This document shows, in pieces, positions 41,959 to 50,894 of a DNA stretch of 64,000 nt (positions within the stretch are counted from its first letter, which is position 1; the number at the start of each line of letters is the position of its first letter). The stretch is from Paractinoplanes deccanensis (GTDB taxonomy: Bacteria > Actinomycetota > Actinomycetes > Mycobacteriales > Micromonosporaceae). Position numbers and translations under genes: made by a program. The notes beneath the pieces are model-generated. The model was not told the origin of the DNA. It did no database searches and was given only the letters and a program-made list of their open reading frames with translations. Where the stretch lies: NCBI RefSeq assembly GCF_016862115.1, contig NZ_BOMI01000006.1, positions 32,285-96,284 of the forward strand. Direction: 5' to 3'.

Positions 41959-42537
41959 TCAGCTGACCGTCTCGCGCATGCGCTGCTCCGCCGCCGCGCT
42001 GCGGATGACCATGAGGCGCAGCTCGAGCTCGTCCGAGACCATCGAGGCGAGGTGCTCGAGGGCCTTGAGCTGGCGCGGGGTGGCCTCACGGGGCTTGTTG
42101 TCGATCACGTTGACGGTGCCGAGGCGGTAGCCGTCGTGGGTGCGGATCGGCGCGGCGGCGTAGAAGCGCAGGCCGAGCTCGCCGCGGACCAGCGGGTGTT
42201 CGAGGGTGCGCGGGTCCACGGCGGCGTTGTTGATCACGTACACGTCGTCCTGGGCGATCACCGACGCGCACAGTCCCGGCTCGCGCCCGACCTGGCGTAC
42301 ACCGGAAAGGCCCTGACAGGCGGCGAGCCAGACCCGGTCCTGCTCGACCAGCGACACGGTGGCGATCGGGGTGTCGAAGATGGCGCCGGCCACGAAGGCG
42401 ATCCGGTCGTACGCGTCCTCGACCGGCTGGTCGACCAGCCGGTAGCGGCGGACGGCCTCGAGCCGCGCCCGCTCCTCCGGGTTGATGGTGTCCAGGTATT
42501 CGTAGGCGTTCGACGACACGGGACTGCTGCTGGTCAT
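41959..42537 (-). CDS. GAF domain-containing protein
   Basis: A 192-residue stand-alone GAF domain protein (about 35-165) with DTPIATVSLVEQDRVWLAACQGLSG, the segment GLCASVIAQDDVYVINNAAVDPRTLEHPLV and a helical C-terminus with EHLASMVSDELELRLMV. No output domain is attached. In other proteins this GAF type precedes GGDEF or kinase domains, so it may be a partner of such a protein. Its stop is 34 bp before the lipid-kinase start. Confidence 0.85.
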   Translation of the reverse strand: MTSSSPVSSNAYEYLDTINPEERARLEAVRRYRLVDQPVEDAYDRIAFVAGAIFDTPIATVSLVEQDRVWLAACQGLSGVRQVGREPGLCASVIAQDDVYVINNAAVDPRTLEHPLVRGELGLRFYAAAPIRTHDGYRLGTVNVIDNKPREATPRQLKALEHLASMVSDELELRLMVIRSAAAEQRMRETVS

Positions 42538-42688
42538 GGGCGTTTCCCCTCGTAGGTCGCTACGGTGCCTGCGAGCCTAGAAAGGGCATCGGTGTCCCGC
42601 AATGCTCTCGATAGGCGAATCGGGCACGCATCCTGTGAAGAGGCTGGGATGTCGCACATTCTGTCGGTCTTCGGGGTATTGGTCATCC

Positions 42689-43528
42689 GTGACGCAACCA
42701 ACCGCCGCCGTGGTCGGGCAGCTCGCCCGCGATGTCGTATTGACCGTTGACGAACTTCCCGAGGTCGGCTCGTCGGGCGCGGCGACCAGCCGCCGGGAGC
42801 AGCTGGGCGGCAAGGGCGCCAACCAGGCCGTCGCGCTGGCCCAGCTCGGGGTGCGGCCGTCGCTGGTGGCGGTGGCCGGCGAGGACGTAATCGGCGACGT
42901 GCTGCTGGAGCAGGCGCGGCGGGACGGCGTCGACGTGCGCCGGGTGGTCCGGCGGCCGGGCGCGCTGACCGGGCTGATCGTGGAGATCCTGGAGCCGGGC
43001 TCGCACTACCGCTACGTCGAGCATCTGCCGCCGGAGGTGCTGCTCGGCGAGGCGGACGTGCTGGCCGCGCGAGACGTGATCGCCGCGTCCGACGCGGTCC
43101 TCGTACAGCTGCAGCAGCCTGCCCCCGCCGCGCTCGCCGCCGCGCGGATCGGGCACGAGGCCGGCAGGCTCGTGGTGCTGGACGGGGAGATCACCGACAA
43201 GGCCATCCTGCGGTACGCGGACGTCGTGCGCGCCGACGAGAAGGAGGCCGCCGGGCTGGACGCGGACCTTCTGAAGGCCGGCCCGCGATTGATAGCGCTC
43301 GCCCAGGACGACGGCAACCTGCTGATCTGGGAGGACGGCCAAGTCAAGATCCCGCTGACGGACGGCGAGCCGGTGGACACCACGGGCGGCGGCGACTCGT
43401 TCACGGCGGCGCTGACCGCGACCCTGCTGGCCGGCGGGTCGTACGAGGAGGCCGGCAAGCGGGCGACGCTCGCGTCCGGCGTGACCGTCATGCACGTCAG
43501 CGGACGGCCGGACCTGCGTCATGTCTGA
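42689..43528 (+). CDS. PfkB-family sugar kinase (ribokinase-like)
   Basis: A 279-residue PfkB carbohydrate kinase. The N-terminal motif GGKGANQAVALAQLG (about 33-47) and the C-terminal catalytic motif DTTGGGDSFTAALTATLLAGG (about 231-251, with the Asp base in GGGDS) are present. The GTG at 42689 begins a typical TQPTAAVVGQLARDVVLTVDELP. It overlaps the GH65 gene by 8 bp, so it probably phosphorylates a sugar released by that phosphorylase; the sugar is not identified. Confidence 0.87.
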   Translation: MTQPTAAVVGQLARDVVLTVDELPEVGSSGAATSRREQLGGKGANQAVALAQLGVRPSLVAVAGEDVIGDVLLEQARRDGVDVRRVVRRPGALTGLIVEILEPGSHYRYVEHLPPEVLLGEADVLAARDVIAASDAVLVQLQQPAPAALAAARIGHEAGRLVVLDGEITDKAILRYADVVRADEKEAAGLDADLLKAGPRLIALAQDDGNLLIWEDGQVKIPLTDGEPVDTTGGGDSFTAALTATLLAGGSYEEAGKRATLASGVTVMHVSGRPDLRHV

Positions 43529-45716
43529 GGTCGGAGCCGCCGAGCCGTGGGCCGTCCGCGAGACCGCCCTGCCCCGCAGCGAGGAAGACCTGCGCCAGGC
43601 CGAGTCGATCTTCGCGCTGGCGAACGGGCACATCGGGCTGCGCGGCAACCTCGACGAGCCGCACCCCTGCGGCATGCCGGGCACGTTTCTCAACTCGCTC
43701 TACGAGGAACGCGAGATCACCTACCCGGAGGCGGGATACGCGTTCCCCGAGCGTACGCAGACGGTGGTGAACGCCCCGAACGCCAAGCCGATCACGCTGC
43801 GCGTCGGCGACGAGCCCTTCGACCCGCGCACCGGCACGCTGACCCGGCACGAGCGGGTGCTCGACCTGCGCGCCGGCACGCTCACCCGCGAGGTCGAGTG
43901 GACGTCACCCGGCGGCGCCGAGGTGCGGATCCGCAGCGTACGGCTGGTCTCGTTCCAGCGCCCCTCGGTGACCGCGACCCGCTACGAGGCGTACGCGGAC
44001 GCGCCCCTCACCGTCGAGTCGGACCTGGTCGTCAACGAGGAGCTGCCCGGCGGGCGCGACGACCCGCGGGCCAGCGCGATCATCGAGGACCCCTTCGAGA
44101 CGATCTCGTACGACCGCGACGTGCTGCTGCATCGCACGAAGACCAGCCGGCTCGAGGTCGCGGCGGCGGTCACCCACACCGGCGCCGAGGGCACCGTCTC
44201 GTCGTCGCCGCTGCACATCCGGTGGACGGCGACCGGCCACGGCTCGATCACGTTCGACAAGTTCGCCGCGTACCGCTGGAACGAGACCGATCCGCGCGAG
44301 CAGGCCCTCAAGGACCGCGACGCGGCCGCCCGTGACGGGTTCGACGTGCTCCTGGACGAGCAGCGCGCCTACCTGGACGACTTCTGGGACGGCGCGGACG
44401 TCGAGGTCGACGGCGACCCGGACATCCAGCAGGCCGTCCGGTTCGGGCTGTTCCACGTGCTCCAGGCGGCCGCGCAGGCCGGGCCGCACCCGATCCCCGC
44501 CAAGGGGCTGACCGGCAACGGGTACGACGGGCACACGCTCTGGGACACCGAGACCTACGTGCTGCCCGTGCTCACCTACACCCATCCCGACTGCGCCGGA
44601 ATGGCGCTGCGCTGGCGGCACAGCACGCTCGGCGCCGCCCGGTCCCGGGCCCGCGAGCTGCGGCTCGACGGCGCGTCGTTCCCGTGGCGCACGATCAGCG
44701 GCCCGGAATGCTCCGGATACTGGCCGGCGGGCACGGCGGCGCTGCACGTCAACGCGGACATCGCCGACGCGGTGCTGCGCTACTACCAGGCCACCTGCGA
44801 CGAGGACTTCATGCGTACGGCCGGCCGCGAGCTCCTCGACGAGACGGCCCGCCTGTGGCAGTCCGTCGTCTACCTCGACGAGCAGGGCCTCGGCCACATC
44901 GCCGGGGTCACCGGACCCGACGAGTACACGGCCCTGATGGACGACAACATCTACACGAACCTGATGGCCGAGCAGAACCTGCGGGCCGCGGGCTCTCCCG
45001 TGCGCCTGCACGTCCCGTACGACGAGCAGCGCCAGGTCCACGACCAGTCGGCCGGCTTCACCCGCCTGCCCGCGTGGGACTTCTCCGACGAGGACTACCC
45101 GCTGATGCTCCACCACCACTACCTCAACCTGTACCGCAAGCAGGTCATCAAGCAGGCCGACCTGGTGCTGGCGATGGTCAAGCGCCCCGACGCGTTCACC
45201 ACCGAGCAGAAGAGGCGCAACTTCGCCTACTACGAGGCCCGCACCGTCCGCGACTCGTCCCTGTCCGCCCCCGTGCAGGCCGTGCTCGCCGCCGAGCTGG
45301 GCCACCTCACCCGCGCCCACGAATACCTGGCCGAGGCCGCGCTGCTCGACCTGCGCGGCAGCGGCGAGTCCGGCGGCGACGGCCTGCACATAGCCGCCTG
45401 CGCCGGCGCGTGGACCGCCCTGGTCATGGGCTTCGGCGGCCTGCGCGACCACGACGGCCGCCTCTCCTTCGTCCCGCGCCTGCCACCCCGCCTGACCCGC
45501 CTGGCCTTCCACCTCCGCTGGCGCGACGGCCGCCTGGCGGTGACGATCAAGCCCGATGCGGTGACGTACGAGGCCAAGCACGCCCCCGTCGACTTCCACC
45601 ACCACGGCGACCACGTACGGCTGGCAGCCGGCGAACGCGTGACGTATCCGCTGGAGCCGGTCGAGGACCTGCCCGCCCCGCCCACCCCGCGCCCGCCCCG
45701 TACGATCAGCGCATGA
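43521..45716 (+). CDS. Glycoside hydrolase family 65 disaccharide phosphorylase
   Basis: A 731-residue GH65 enzyme of the maltose/kojibiose/trehalose phosphorylase group. The N-terminal beta-sandwich (about 1-270; ALANGHIGLRGNLDEP) precedes the alpha/alpha barrel with YDGHTLWDTETYVLPVL (about 333-349) and the general-acid Glu in ITGPDEY-like GVTGPDEYTALMDDN (about 468-482), then the C-terminal sandwich (LPPRLTRLAFHLRWR). It should split an alpha-glucobiose with phosphate to glucose-1-phosphate and glucose; specificity is not readable. It overlaps the PfkB kinase and DUF1697 genes. Confidence 0.9.
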   Translation: MSEVGAAEPWAVRETALPRSEEDLRQAESIFALANGHIGLRGNLDEPHPCGMPGTFLNSLYEEREITYPEAGYAFPERTQTVVNAPNAKPITLRVGDEPFDPRTGTLTRHERVLDLRAGTLTREVEWTSPGGAEVRIRSVRLVSFQRPSVTATRYEAYADAPLTVESDLVVNEELPGGRDDPRASAIIEDPFETISYDRDVLLHRTKTSRLEVAAAVTHTGAEGTVSSSPLHIRWTATGHGSITFDKFAAYRWNETDPREQALKDRDAAARDGFDVLLDEQRAYLDDFWDGADVEVDGDPDIQQAVRFGLFHVLQAAAQAGPHPIPAKGLTGNGYDGHTLWDTETYVLPVLTYTHPDCAGMALRWRHSTLGAARSRARELRLDGASFPWRTISGPECSGYWPAGTAALHVNADIADAVLRYYQATCDEDFMRTAGRELLDETARLWQSVVYLDEQGLGHIAGVTGPDEYTALMDDNIYTNLMAEQNLRAAGSPVRLHVPYDEQRQVHDQSAGFTRLPAWDFSDEDYPLMLHHHYLNLYRKQVIKQADLVLAMVKRPDAFTTEQKRRNFAYYEARTVRDSSLSAPVQAVLAAELGHLTRAHEYLAEAALLDLRGSGESGGDGLHIAACAGAWTALVMGFGGLRDHDGRLSFVPRLPPRLTRLAFHLRWRDGRLAVTIKPDAVTYEAKHAPVDFHHHGDHVRLAAGERVTYPLEPVEDLPAPPTPRPPRTISA

Positions 45717-46234
45717 CGGTCTGGGTGGCCCTGCTGCGCGCGGTCAACCTGGGCGCCCGCAACAAGGTCCCCATGGCCACCCTCCGGGCCGAGTTGGAGG
45801 CGGCCGGCCTCCCCGGCGCCAAGACCCACCTCCAGAGCGGCAACGTGATGGTCCGCTCCGACCTGGACGTGGGCCCGCTGATCCACCAGGTCCTCCGCAC
45901 CCGCTTCGAGCTCAACGAGCCGGTCATGGTCCGCAGCCAGGCCCGCCTGGCCGAGATCATCGAGGCGAACCCGTTCCCGGCGGCGGCCACGTCCCGCCCC
46001 ACCTTCCTGCGGGTGGTCTTCCTGGCGGACCACCCGCCGGCCGCGCGGGCGAAGGCCCTCGAAGAACACGACGACATCCGGGTCCAGGACCGAGAGGTCT
46101 ACATCGACTACCGAGACCGCGTCCACGGCAACCCCCTGAACGCGGCCATGGTCTCCCGCCGCCTGGGCCTGCACGGCACCGAGCGCAACTGGGCCACGAT
46201 CACCAAGCTGGCCGAGATCGCCGCCCTCCTCTGA
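45713..46234 (+). CDS. DUF1697 domain-containing protein
   Basis: A 173-residue protein covering the whole DUF1697 domain: VALLRAVNLGARNKVPMATLRAELEAAG and HLQSGNVMVRSD (about 3-49) and the C-terminal RLGLHGTERNWATITKLAEIA are diagnostic. Function is unknown. Its ATG overlaps the GH65 stop as ATGA, so it is coupled to the sugar operon without an obvious reason. Confidence 0.88.
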   Translation: MTVWVALLRAVNLGARNKVPMATLRAELEAAGLPGAKTHLQSGNVMVRSDLDVGPLIHQVLRTRFELNEPVMVRSQARLAEIIEANPFPAAATSRPTFLRVVFLADHPPAARAKALEEHDDIRVQDREVYIDYRDRVHGNPLNAAMVSRRLGLHGTERNWATITKLAEIAALL

Positions 46235-46284
46235 CGCTTGCGTTCGTGCGCGCCACGAGGCGCTCCTGACCGTGCGGCCGTCGC

Positions 46285-46656
46285 TCACCGGGTGCCGGTG
46301 GGAGCCACGTAGCCGCGCCCGCCGGGCTGGGTCTCCCGCCATTCGTCGGCCGTCGCCGACCCGAGAATCCACACCGGCAGGGCCGAGGTCCCGGCGACGA
46401 GCAGCAGGCCGAGCGCGGCGAGCAGCCAAGCCCGGCCGGTGCTCCCCGGCCGGCGGGCCCGCAGCCAAAGCCACACCGCGGCCGGATAGGCAAGCAGTGC
46501 CGTCGTCCCCATCAGGAGCGGATAGTTGAACCGCAAGCCGCCGAGAAGCCCCAGCAGCACAAAGACGACCGCGGCCGGCAGCCCGCAGATGCCGACGAGG
46601 CACGTGCCCGCGATCAGAAGGGCGCCGGGCAACCGCGACGGCCGGACGTTCTCCAC
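46285..46656 (-). CDS. Small membrane protein with three or four TM helices
   Basis: A 123-residue protein with hydrophobic stretches at about 10-35, 40-62 and 75-97 (LLAALGLLLVAGTSALPVWIL) and a polar end (ETQPGGRGYVAPTGTR). No family recognised. The GTG at 46656 follows a TACGGT -10 hexamer by 6 nt. It ends convergently with the DUF1697 gene, about 50 bp apart. Confidence 0.65.
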   Translation of the reverse strand: MENVRPSRLPGALLIAGTCLVGICGLPAAVVFVLLGLLGGLRFNYPLLMGTTALLAYPAAVWLWLRARRPGSTGRAWLLAALGLLLVAGTSALPVWILGSATADEWRETQPGGRGYVAPTGTR

Positions 46657-46662
46657 GCGGCC

Positions 46663-46668
46663 ACCGTA
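46663..46668 (-). promoter_or_regulatory. -10 hexamer TACGGT, leaderless start of the 46656 gene
   Basis: TACGGT on the minus strand ends 6 nt before the GTG at 46656. Confidence 0.5.
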
Positions 46669-46794
46669 GCCACCGCCCGCACCCCCGCCGCACTCCGGCA
46701 TGAGCCCCGCGCGGAAGCCGGCGAGCGGCTCTCGTCACACCGGCGGTGGGGAACCTGTGGATTAACCTCCGCCGGAACGGGAGACTACGCGGCC

Positions 46795-47178
46795 ATGGGA
46801 CATCGCAGTCGACTCTCGACCCTGCTGATCGACGCGCCGCGCGGGGAGGCCGATCGGGCCGCCGGGTTCTGGGCCCAGGCGCTCGGCGTTCCGGCTCGGC
46901 CGGTGCCCGGCGAGGAGCAGTTCCTGTCGTTGCGCGGGGTGCTGCCCGATCACACGCTGGCGGTGCAGGCGGTGGACGACGCGCCGCGCTATCACGTGGA
47001 CATCGAGACCGATGACGTCGAGGCGGAGACCGCCCGGCTGGTCGGGCTCGGCGCGGTCGAGGTGAGCCGGTGGCTCGAGTGTGTGACGTTGCGGGCGCCC
47101 GGCGGGCACCTGCTCTGCGTGATTCCCCGGCACAGCGACCAGGAGACCTTCGACCGGCTCGCCCAGACCTGGGACTAG
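46795..47178 (+). CDS. VOC-family (glyoxalase-like) protein
   Basis: A 127-residue two-module VOC fold: STLLIDAPRGEADRAAGFWAQALGV at the N-terminus and YHVDIETDDVEAETARLVGLGAVEVSRW in the second half, typical of Glyoxalase_6. The His and Glu ligands common in metal-dependent members are only partly evident (His in YHVDI). The substrate is unknown. Its TAG is shared as CTAG with the convergent GNAT gene. Confidence 0.82.
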   Translation: MGHRSRLSTLLIDAPRGEADRAAGFWAQALGVPARPVPGEEQFLSLRGVLPDHTLAVQAVDDAPRYHVDIETDDVEAETARLVGLGAVEVSRWLECVTLRAPGGHLLCVIPRHSDQETFDRLAQTWD

Positions 47179-47639
47179 CCGCCGAGGGTCAGCTTCATGC
47201 CCTCGTGCGAGGCCGTGAAGCCGAGCGACTCGTAGAACCTCTTCGCGTCGGTGCGGCGCTTGTCGGTGGTCAGCTGGACCAGGCCGGCGCCGTGCTCGCG
47301 GGCGCGCTGCACCGCGTACGCCATCATGGCCCTGCCCAGGCCGCTGCCCCGACGGTCGGCACGGACCCGGACCGCCTCGATGGTCAGGCGTTTCATGCCG
47401 CCGCGGCTCAGGCCGGGGGTGACGGTGATCTGGCACGTCGCGACGATCTCGCCCTCGTCGTCGCCGACGATGAGCTCGTTGGCGGGGTCGGCGTCGATCT
47501 GGTCGAAGGCCGCCCAGATCGCGGCGTCGGCCTCCTCGCTGACGGCGGCGCCGAAGCCGCGGGACCGGCTGATCTCGTCGTCGGCGAGCATCGAGAGGAT
47601 CGCGGGGACGTCGGCGCGGGCGGCGATCCGAAACTGCAT
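47175..47639 (-). CDS. GNAT-family N-acetyltransferase
   Basis: A 154-residue GNAT acetyltransferase. The acetyl-CoA pyrophosphate loop is VRADRRGSGLGRAMMAYAVQRA (about 92-113), followed by TTDKRRTDAKRFYESLGF near the C-terminus. It begins with FRIAARADVPAILSML. Starts are possible at ATG 47639 and, three codons earlier, at ATG 47648. The substrate is unknown. Confidence 0.87.
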   Translation of the reverse strand: MQFRIAARADVPAILSMLADDEISRSRGFGAAVSEEADAAIWAAFDQIDADPANELIVGDDEGEIVATCQITVTPGLSRGGMKRLTIEAVRVRADRRGSGLGRAMMAYAVQRAREHGAGLVQLTTDKRRTDAKRFYESLGFTASHEGMKLTLGG

Positions 47640-47676
47640 GATTCCCATCCGGTAGTTGCTCAGGCACGATGTCGCC

Positions 47677-48135
47677 ATGAAGGTGCTGCTCAAGCCGCTG
47701 ACGCGGGTGTATCGCGGGGTCGTGTGGCTGGCCAACTCACCCGGCACGCTCATTCTCTCGTACGCCCTGCTGATCATCGTCTGCGGTGTGCTCTTCTACG
47801 TCTTCGAGGACGAGAAGTCGATCGGCGACGCGATCTGGTGGGCGGTCGTCACCGCCTCGACCGTCGGGTACGGCGACATCTCGCCGTCGACGTGGCAGGG
47901 GCGGGTGATCGCCGCCCTGCTGATCTCGCTCATGGTGCTGGTCGTGATCCCGCTGATCACCGCGCACTTCGCCAGCAAGCTCATCGTGGACCGGGACGTC
48001 TTCCGGCACGAGGAGCAGGAGGAGATCAAGCAGAACCTGCGTCAGGTGCGGGCCCTGCTCGAAGCCATCGCGGAGCGCGAGGGCGTCACTTCGCCGGGCA
48101 GCGCAAGCCCTCCCGCGGCACCTTCAGATCAATGA
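47677..48135 (+). CDS. Two-TM potassium channel
   Basis: A 152-residue ion channel subunit. A first transmembrane helix (about 28-45; LILSYALLIIVCGVLFYV), a pore helix with the K+ selectivity filter TVGYGD (about 69-74), a second transmembrane helix (about 84-102; VIAALLISLMVLVVIPLIT) and an acidic coiled-coil tail (EEQEEIKQNLRQVRALLEAI). It should form a tetrameric K+ channel. The ATG follows CACGAT by 6 nt. Its 3' end overlaps the convergent peptidase gene by 50 bp. Confidence 0.88.
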   Translation: MKVLLKPLTRVYRGVVWLANSPGTLILSYALLIIVCGVLFYVFEDEKSIGDAIWWAVVTASTVGYGDISPSTWQGRVIAALLISLMVLVVIPLITAHFASKLIVDRDVFRHEEQEEIKQNLRQVRALLEAIAEREGVTSPGSASPPAAPSDQ

Positions 48136-49657
48136 GATAGCCGTCGACGGCCTGGACGATGCACTGGGTGCTCGGGTAGGCCGTGTGGCCCTCGCCCTCC
48201 CAGGTCAGCACGTGGCCGGTGCCGAGCATCGACGCCAGGTCGGCGGTGTTCTCGTACGGCGTGGCGGGGTCGCCGGTCGTGCCCACCACGACGATCGGCG
48301 GGGCACCGGCGGCCGCACCGGCCGGATAGGGGTCGCGGTCGCCCTTCCACACCGCGCACGGCAGCATGCCGACCGCGAGCGAGCCGCCGAACAGCGGGTA
48401 TTTCTTGCGCCACTCGCCTTGGAGCCGGCGCACCTCCTCGACGGTCGGCGCGTCCTTGGTGTCGGAGCAGTTGACGGCGAGGTTGGCGTCGAACAGGTTG
48501 CTGTACGTGCCGTCGGGCTTGCGTTCCGCGTATTGGTCGGCCAGCTCGAAGACGCCCTCCGCGTCGCCCGCCTTGAGGTCGGCGATCGCCTTGGCCAGCG
48601 CCGTCCACCCGGTCTCGGTGTAGAGCGACGACACCACGGCCACGAAGATCCAGCCCGAGGTGGCGTTGCGGCCGTCGGCGCCCTTGACCGGCTTGGTGTC
48701 GGCCGCCTTCAGCGCGTCGGTGACCGCCTTGCGCGCGTCGGGCGCGATCGGGCAGTCGGCGGTGTTGGCCTTGCACCAGTTGGTGAAGTTGGTGAACGCC
48801 CGTTCGAAGCCCTTGGCCTGGCTCTCGGAGCCCTCGATGAAGCTCTGCTTGGGGTCGACGGCGCCGTCGAGCACCAGCGCCCGGATCTTGGCCGGGAAGA
48901 GCTGGGCGTACGTGGCGCCGAGCAGCGTGCCGTACGAGTAGCCGAGGTAGGTCAGCTTGTCGTCGCCGACCGCGGTGCGGATCGCGTCCATGTCCTTGGC
49001 GGCCTGCACCGTGGAGAACGTCGCGAGCTGGGCCGGGCTGTACTTCTGGGCGCAGCCGTTGGCGATCTTTTCGTTGAGCGCGACGACGCTGGTGAAGTCG
49101 GCCTGGCTGACCGGGTCGGGCACGGCGGCGAAGCTCGCGTCCTGGTCCTGGGCGCTGATGCACTTGACCGGGTCGGAGCGGCCGACGCCGCGCGGGTCGA
49201 AGCCGATGATGTCGAACTTGTTGGTGATCTCGGTCGGCAGCCCGCCGAACTGCTGGCCGAACGACAGGTAGACGGCGGTGTCGATGCCGGAGCCGCCCGG
49301 GCCGCCGGGGTTGATCAGCAGCGACCCGACCCGGCCCTGCTGGGTGGCCGAGCGGATGCGGATCATCGCGATCGCGTACGTGTCGCCGTTGCCCGGATCG
49401 GACCAGTCGCGCGGCACGGAGACCTTGGCGCAGTCGTACGTCATGCCGGCGGCGCCCCGGCCCACGAGCTGGTCGGGGATCTCGGGGCACGGCTGCCAGT
49501 CGGCGCCGCTCGCGTTGGGCGCCGCGGAGGCCGAGGACGTGCCCTGCGGGGCCGGCGTGGCCTCGCCCGACCCGTCCGGCGCGAACGAGGGCACGGTGCA
49601 GCCCGAGACGGTGACCACGAGCGCGGCCAGGACGGCGACTAAGGAGCGGCGCGGCAC
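48086..49657 (-). CDS. Secreted alpha/beta-hydrolase, tripeptidyl aminopeptidase type
   Basis: A 523-residue lipoprotein hydrolase like the Streptomyces SlpD/SlpE and tripeptidyl aminopeptidases. A leader with lipobox VSGC (residues about 19-22), then an alpha/beta-hydrolase fold with oxyanion NPGGPGGSG, nucleophile elbow GYSYGTLLG (about 237-245) and a C-terminal TAP-like segment with the catalytic His in GEGHTAYPSTQC. It should trim tripeptides from secreted proteins. The GTG at 49657 has GGAAGG 6 nt upstream; upstream codons in the open frame lack protein character. Confidence 0.88.
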   Translation of the reverse strand: MPRRSLVAVLAALVVTVSGCTVPSFAPDGSGEATPAPQGTSSASAAPNASGADWQPCPEIPDQLVGRGAAGMTYDCAKVSVPRDWSDPGNGDTYAIAMIRIRSATQQGRVGSLLINPGGPGGSGIDTAVYLSFGQQFGGLPTEITNKFDIIGFDPRGVGRSDPVKCISAQDQDASFAAVPDPVSQADFTSVVALNEKIANGCAQKYSPAQLATFSTVQAAKDMDAIRTAVGDDKLTYLGYSYGTLLGATYAQLFPAKIRALVLDGAVDPKQSFIEGSESQAKGFERAFTNFTNWCKANTADCPIAPDARKAVTDALKAADTKPVKGADGRNATSGWIFVAVVSSLYTETGWTALAKAIADLKAGDAEGVFELADQYAERKPDGTYSNLFDANLAVNCSDTKDAPTVEEVRRLQGEWRKKYPLFGGSLAVGMLPCAVWKGDRDPYPAGAAAGAPPIVVVGTTGDPATPYENTADLASMLGTGHVLTWEGEGHTAYPSTQCIVQAVDGYLIDLKVPREGLRCPAK

Positions 49658-49731
49658 GATGGACCTTCCATGGAGCTGAACGGGACGGGCTGTCCACACC
49701 GAGGCTAACCGGTGCGTCTGACAATCCACGG

Positions 49732-50799
49732 TCAGCGGCTGGTCAGGACCTCGGCCAGGTTGAACTGGACGGGGCGTTCGAGCTGCTCGTAGGTGCACGA
49801 GCGGGGGTCGCGGTCCGGTCGCCACCGTTCGAACTGGGCGGTGTGGCGGAAGCGGACGCCCTCCATGTAGTCGTAGCGGACCTCGACCACGCGCTCCGGG
49901 CGCAGCGGGGTGAACGAGAGGTCCTTGCCGTTGTTCCAGCGGCTCACCTCGTTCTTGCGCGGGGTGCGCTCGCCCTGCATGTGCGCGGCCCAGTCCCACG
50001 GGTGGCCCTCGAACGAGGTCACCAGCGGCTGGAGCTCCTGGAAGAGCTCCTCCCGCACGGACATCGGGAAGGAGCCGATCACGCCGACCGACGCCAGCAC
50101 GCCGCGCTCGTCGTAGAGGCCGAGCAGCAGCGAGCCGATCCGGTCCTCGCCGGACTTGTGGACGCGGTAGCCGGCGACCACGCAGTCAGCGGTCCGCTTG
50201 TGCTTGACCTTGAACATGACCCGCTTGTCGGGCTGGTAGACGAGGTCGCGCGGCTTGGCGATCAGCCCGTCGAGCCCGGCGCCCTCGAACTCGGCGAACC
50301 AGCGCCGCGCGGTCTCGAGGTCGTCGGTGGCCGGCGTGACGTACACCGGGGCCTTGGCGCTCTTGAGCACGTCGACCAGCCGGTCGCGGCGCTCGGCGAA
50401 CGGCAGCTCGGTCAGGTCCTCGTCGCCGACGGCCAGCAGGTCGAAGGCGACGAAGCTGGCCGGGGTCTGCTCGCTGAGCAGCTTGACTCGGCTCGCGGCG
50501 GGGTGGATGCGCTGCTGGAGGGCCTCGAAGTCGAGGGTGTTGCGCTCGGTGTCGGCCACGATCACCTCGCCGTCGATCACCGCGCGCTCGGGGAAGTTGG
50601 CGAGGACGGCCTCGACCACCTCGGGGAAGTAGCGGGTCATCGGCTTCTCGTTGCGGCTGCCGATCTCCACCTCGGCGCCGTCGCGAAAGATGATCGACCG
50701 GAATCCGTCCCACTTGGGCTCGTAGACCTGGCCCGCCGGGATGTCGGCGACGGGCTTGGCGAGCATCGGCTTGACCGGCGGGTTGATCGGCAGCTCCAT
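49732..50799 (-). CDS. ligC: ATP-dependent DNA ligase (LigC type)
   Basis: A 355-residue ATP-dependent DNA ligase without the polymerase and phosphoesterase domains of LigD, so of the LigC kind. The adenylated Lys is in YEPKWDGFR (about 32-40), with FVAFDLLAVGDE, GLDGLIAKPRD and FKVKHKR as motifs III, IV and V, and a C-terminal OB-fold (LSFTPLRPERVVEVRYDYMEG). It takes part in end-joining or base-excision repair. A LigD-type polymerase gene lies 5 kb away at 55602. No Ku gene is in the window. Confidence 0.9.
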   Translation of the reverse strand: MELPINPPVKPMLAKPVADIPAGQVYEPKWDGFRSIIFRDGAEVEIGSRNEKPMTRYFPEVVEAVLANFPERAVIDGEVIVADTERNTLDFEALQQRIHPAASRVKLLSEQTPASFVAFDLLAVGDEDLTELPFAERRDRLVDVLKSAKAPVYVTPATDDLETARRWFAEFEGAGLDGLIAKPRDLVYQPDKRVMFKVKHKRTADCVVAGYRVHKSGEDRIGSLLLGLYDERGVLASVGVIGSFPMSVREELFQELQPLVTSFEGHPWDWAAHMQGERTPRKNEVSRWNNGKDLSFTPLRPERVVEVRYDYMEGVRFRHTAQFERWRPDRDPRSCTYEQLERPVQFNLAEVLTSR

Positions 50800-50894
50800 C
50801 GCCCCAGTCTGCCGCCTCATCGCCTTCCGCGGGGGGCTGGCAACTCCGATGTAAGCGTGTAATTTTGTAATCTCAGCAACCGGGGAGGTTCACC

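Noticed and set aside
49690..49698. Single DnaA-box-like CTGTCCACA near the peptidase start
   Set aside because: A lone, less exact box with no partner within 100 bp; chance occurrence is likely.
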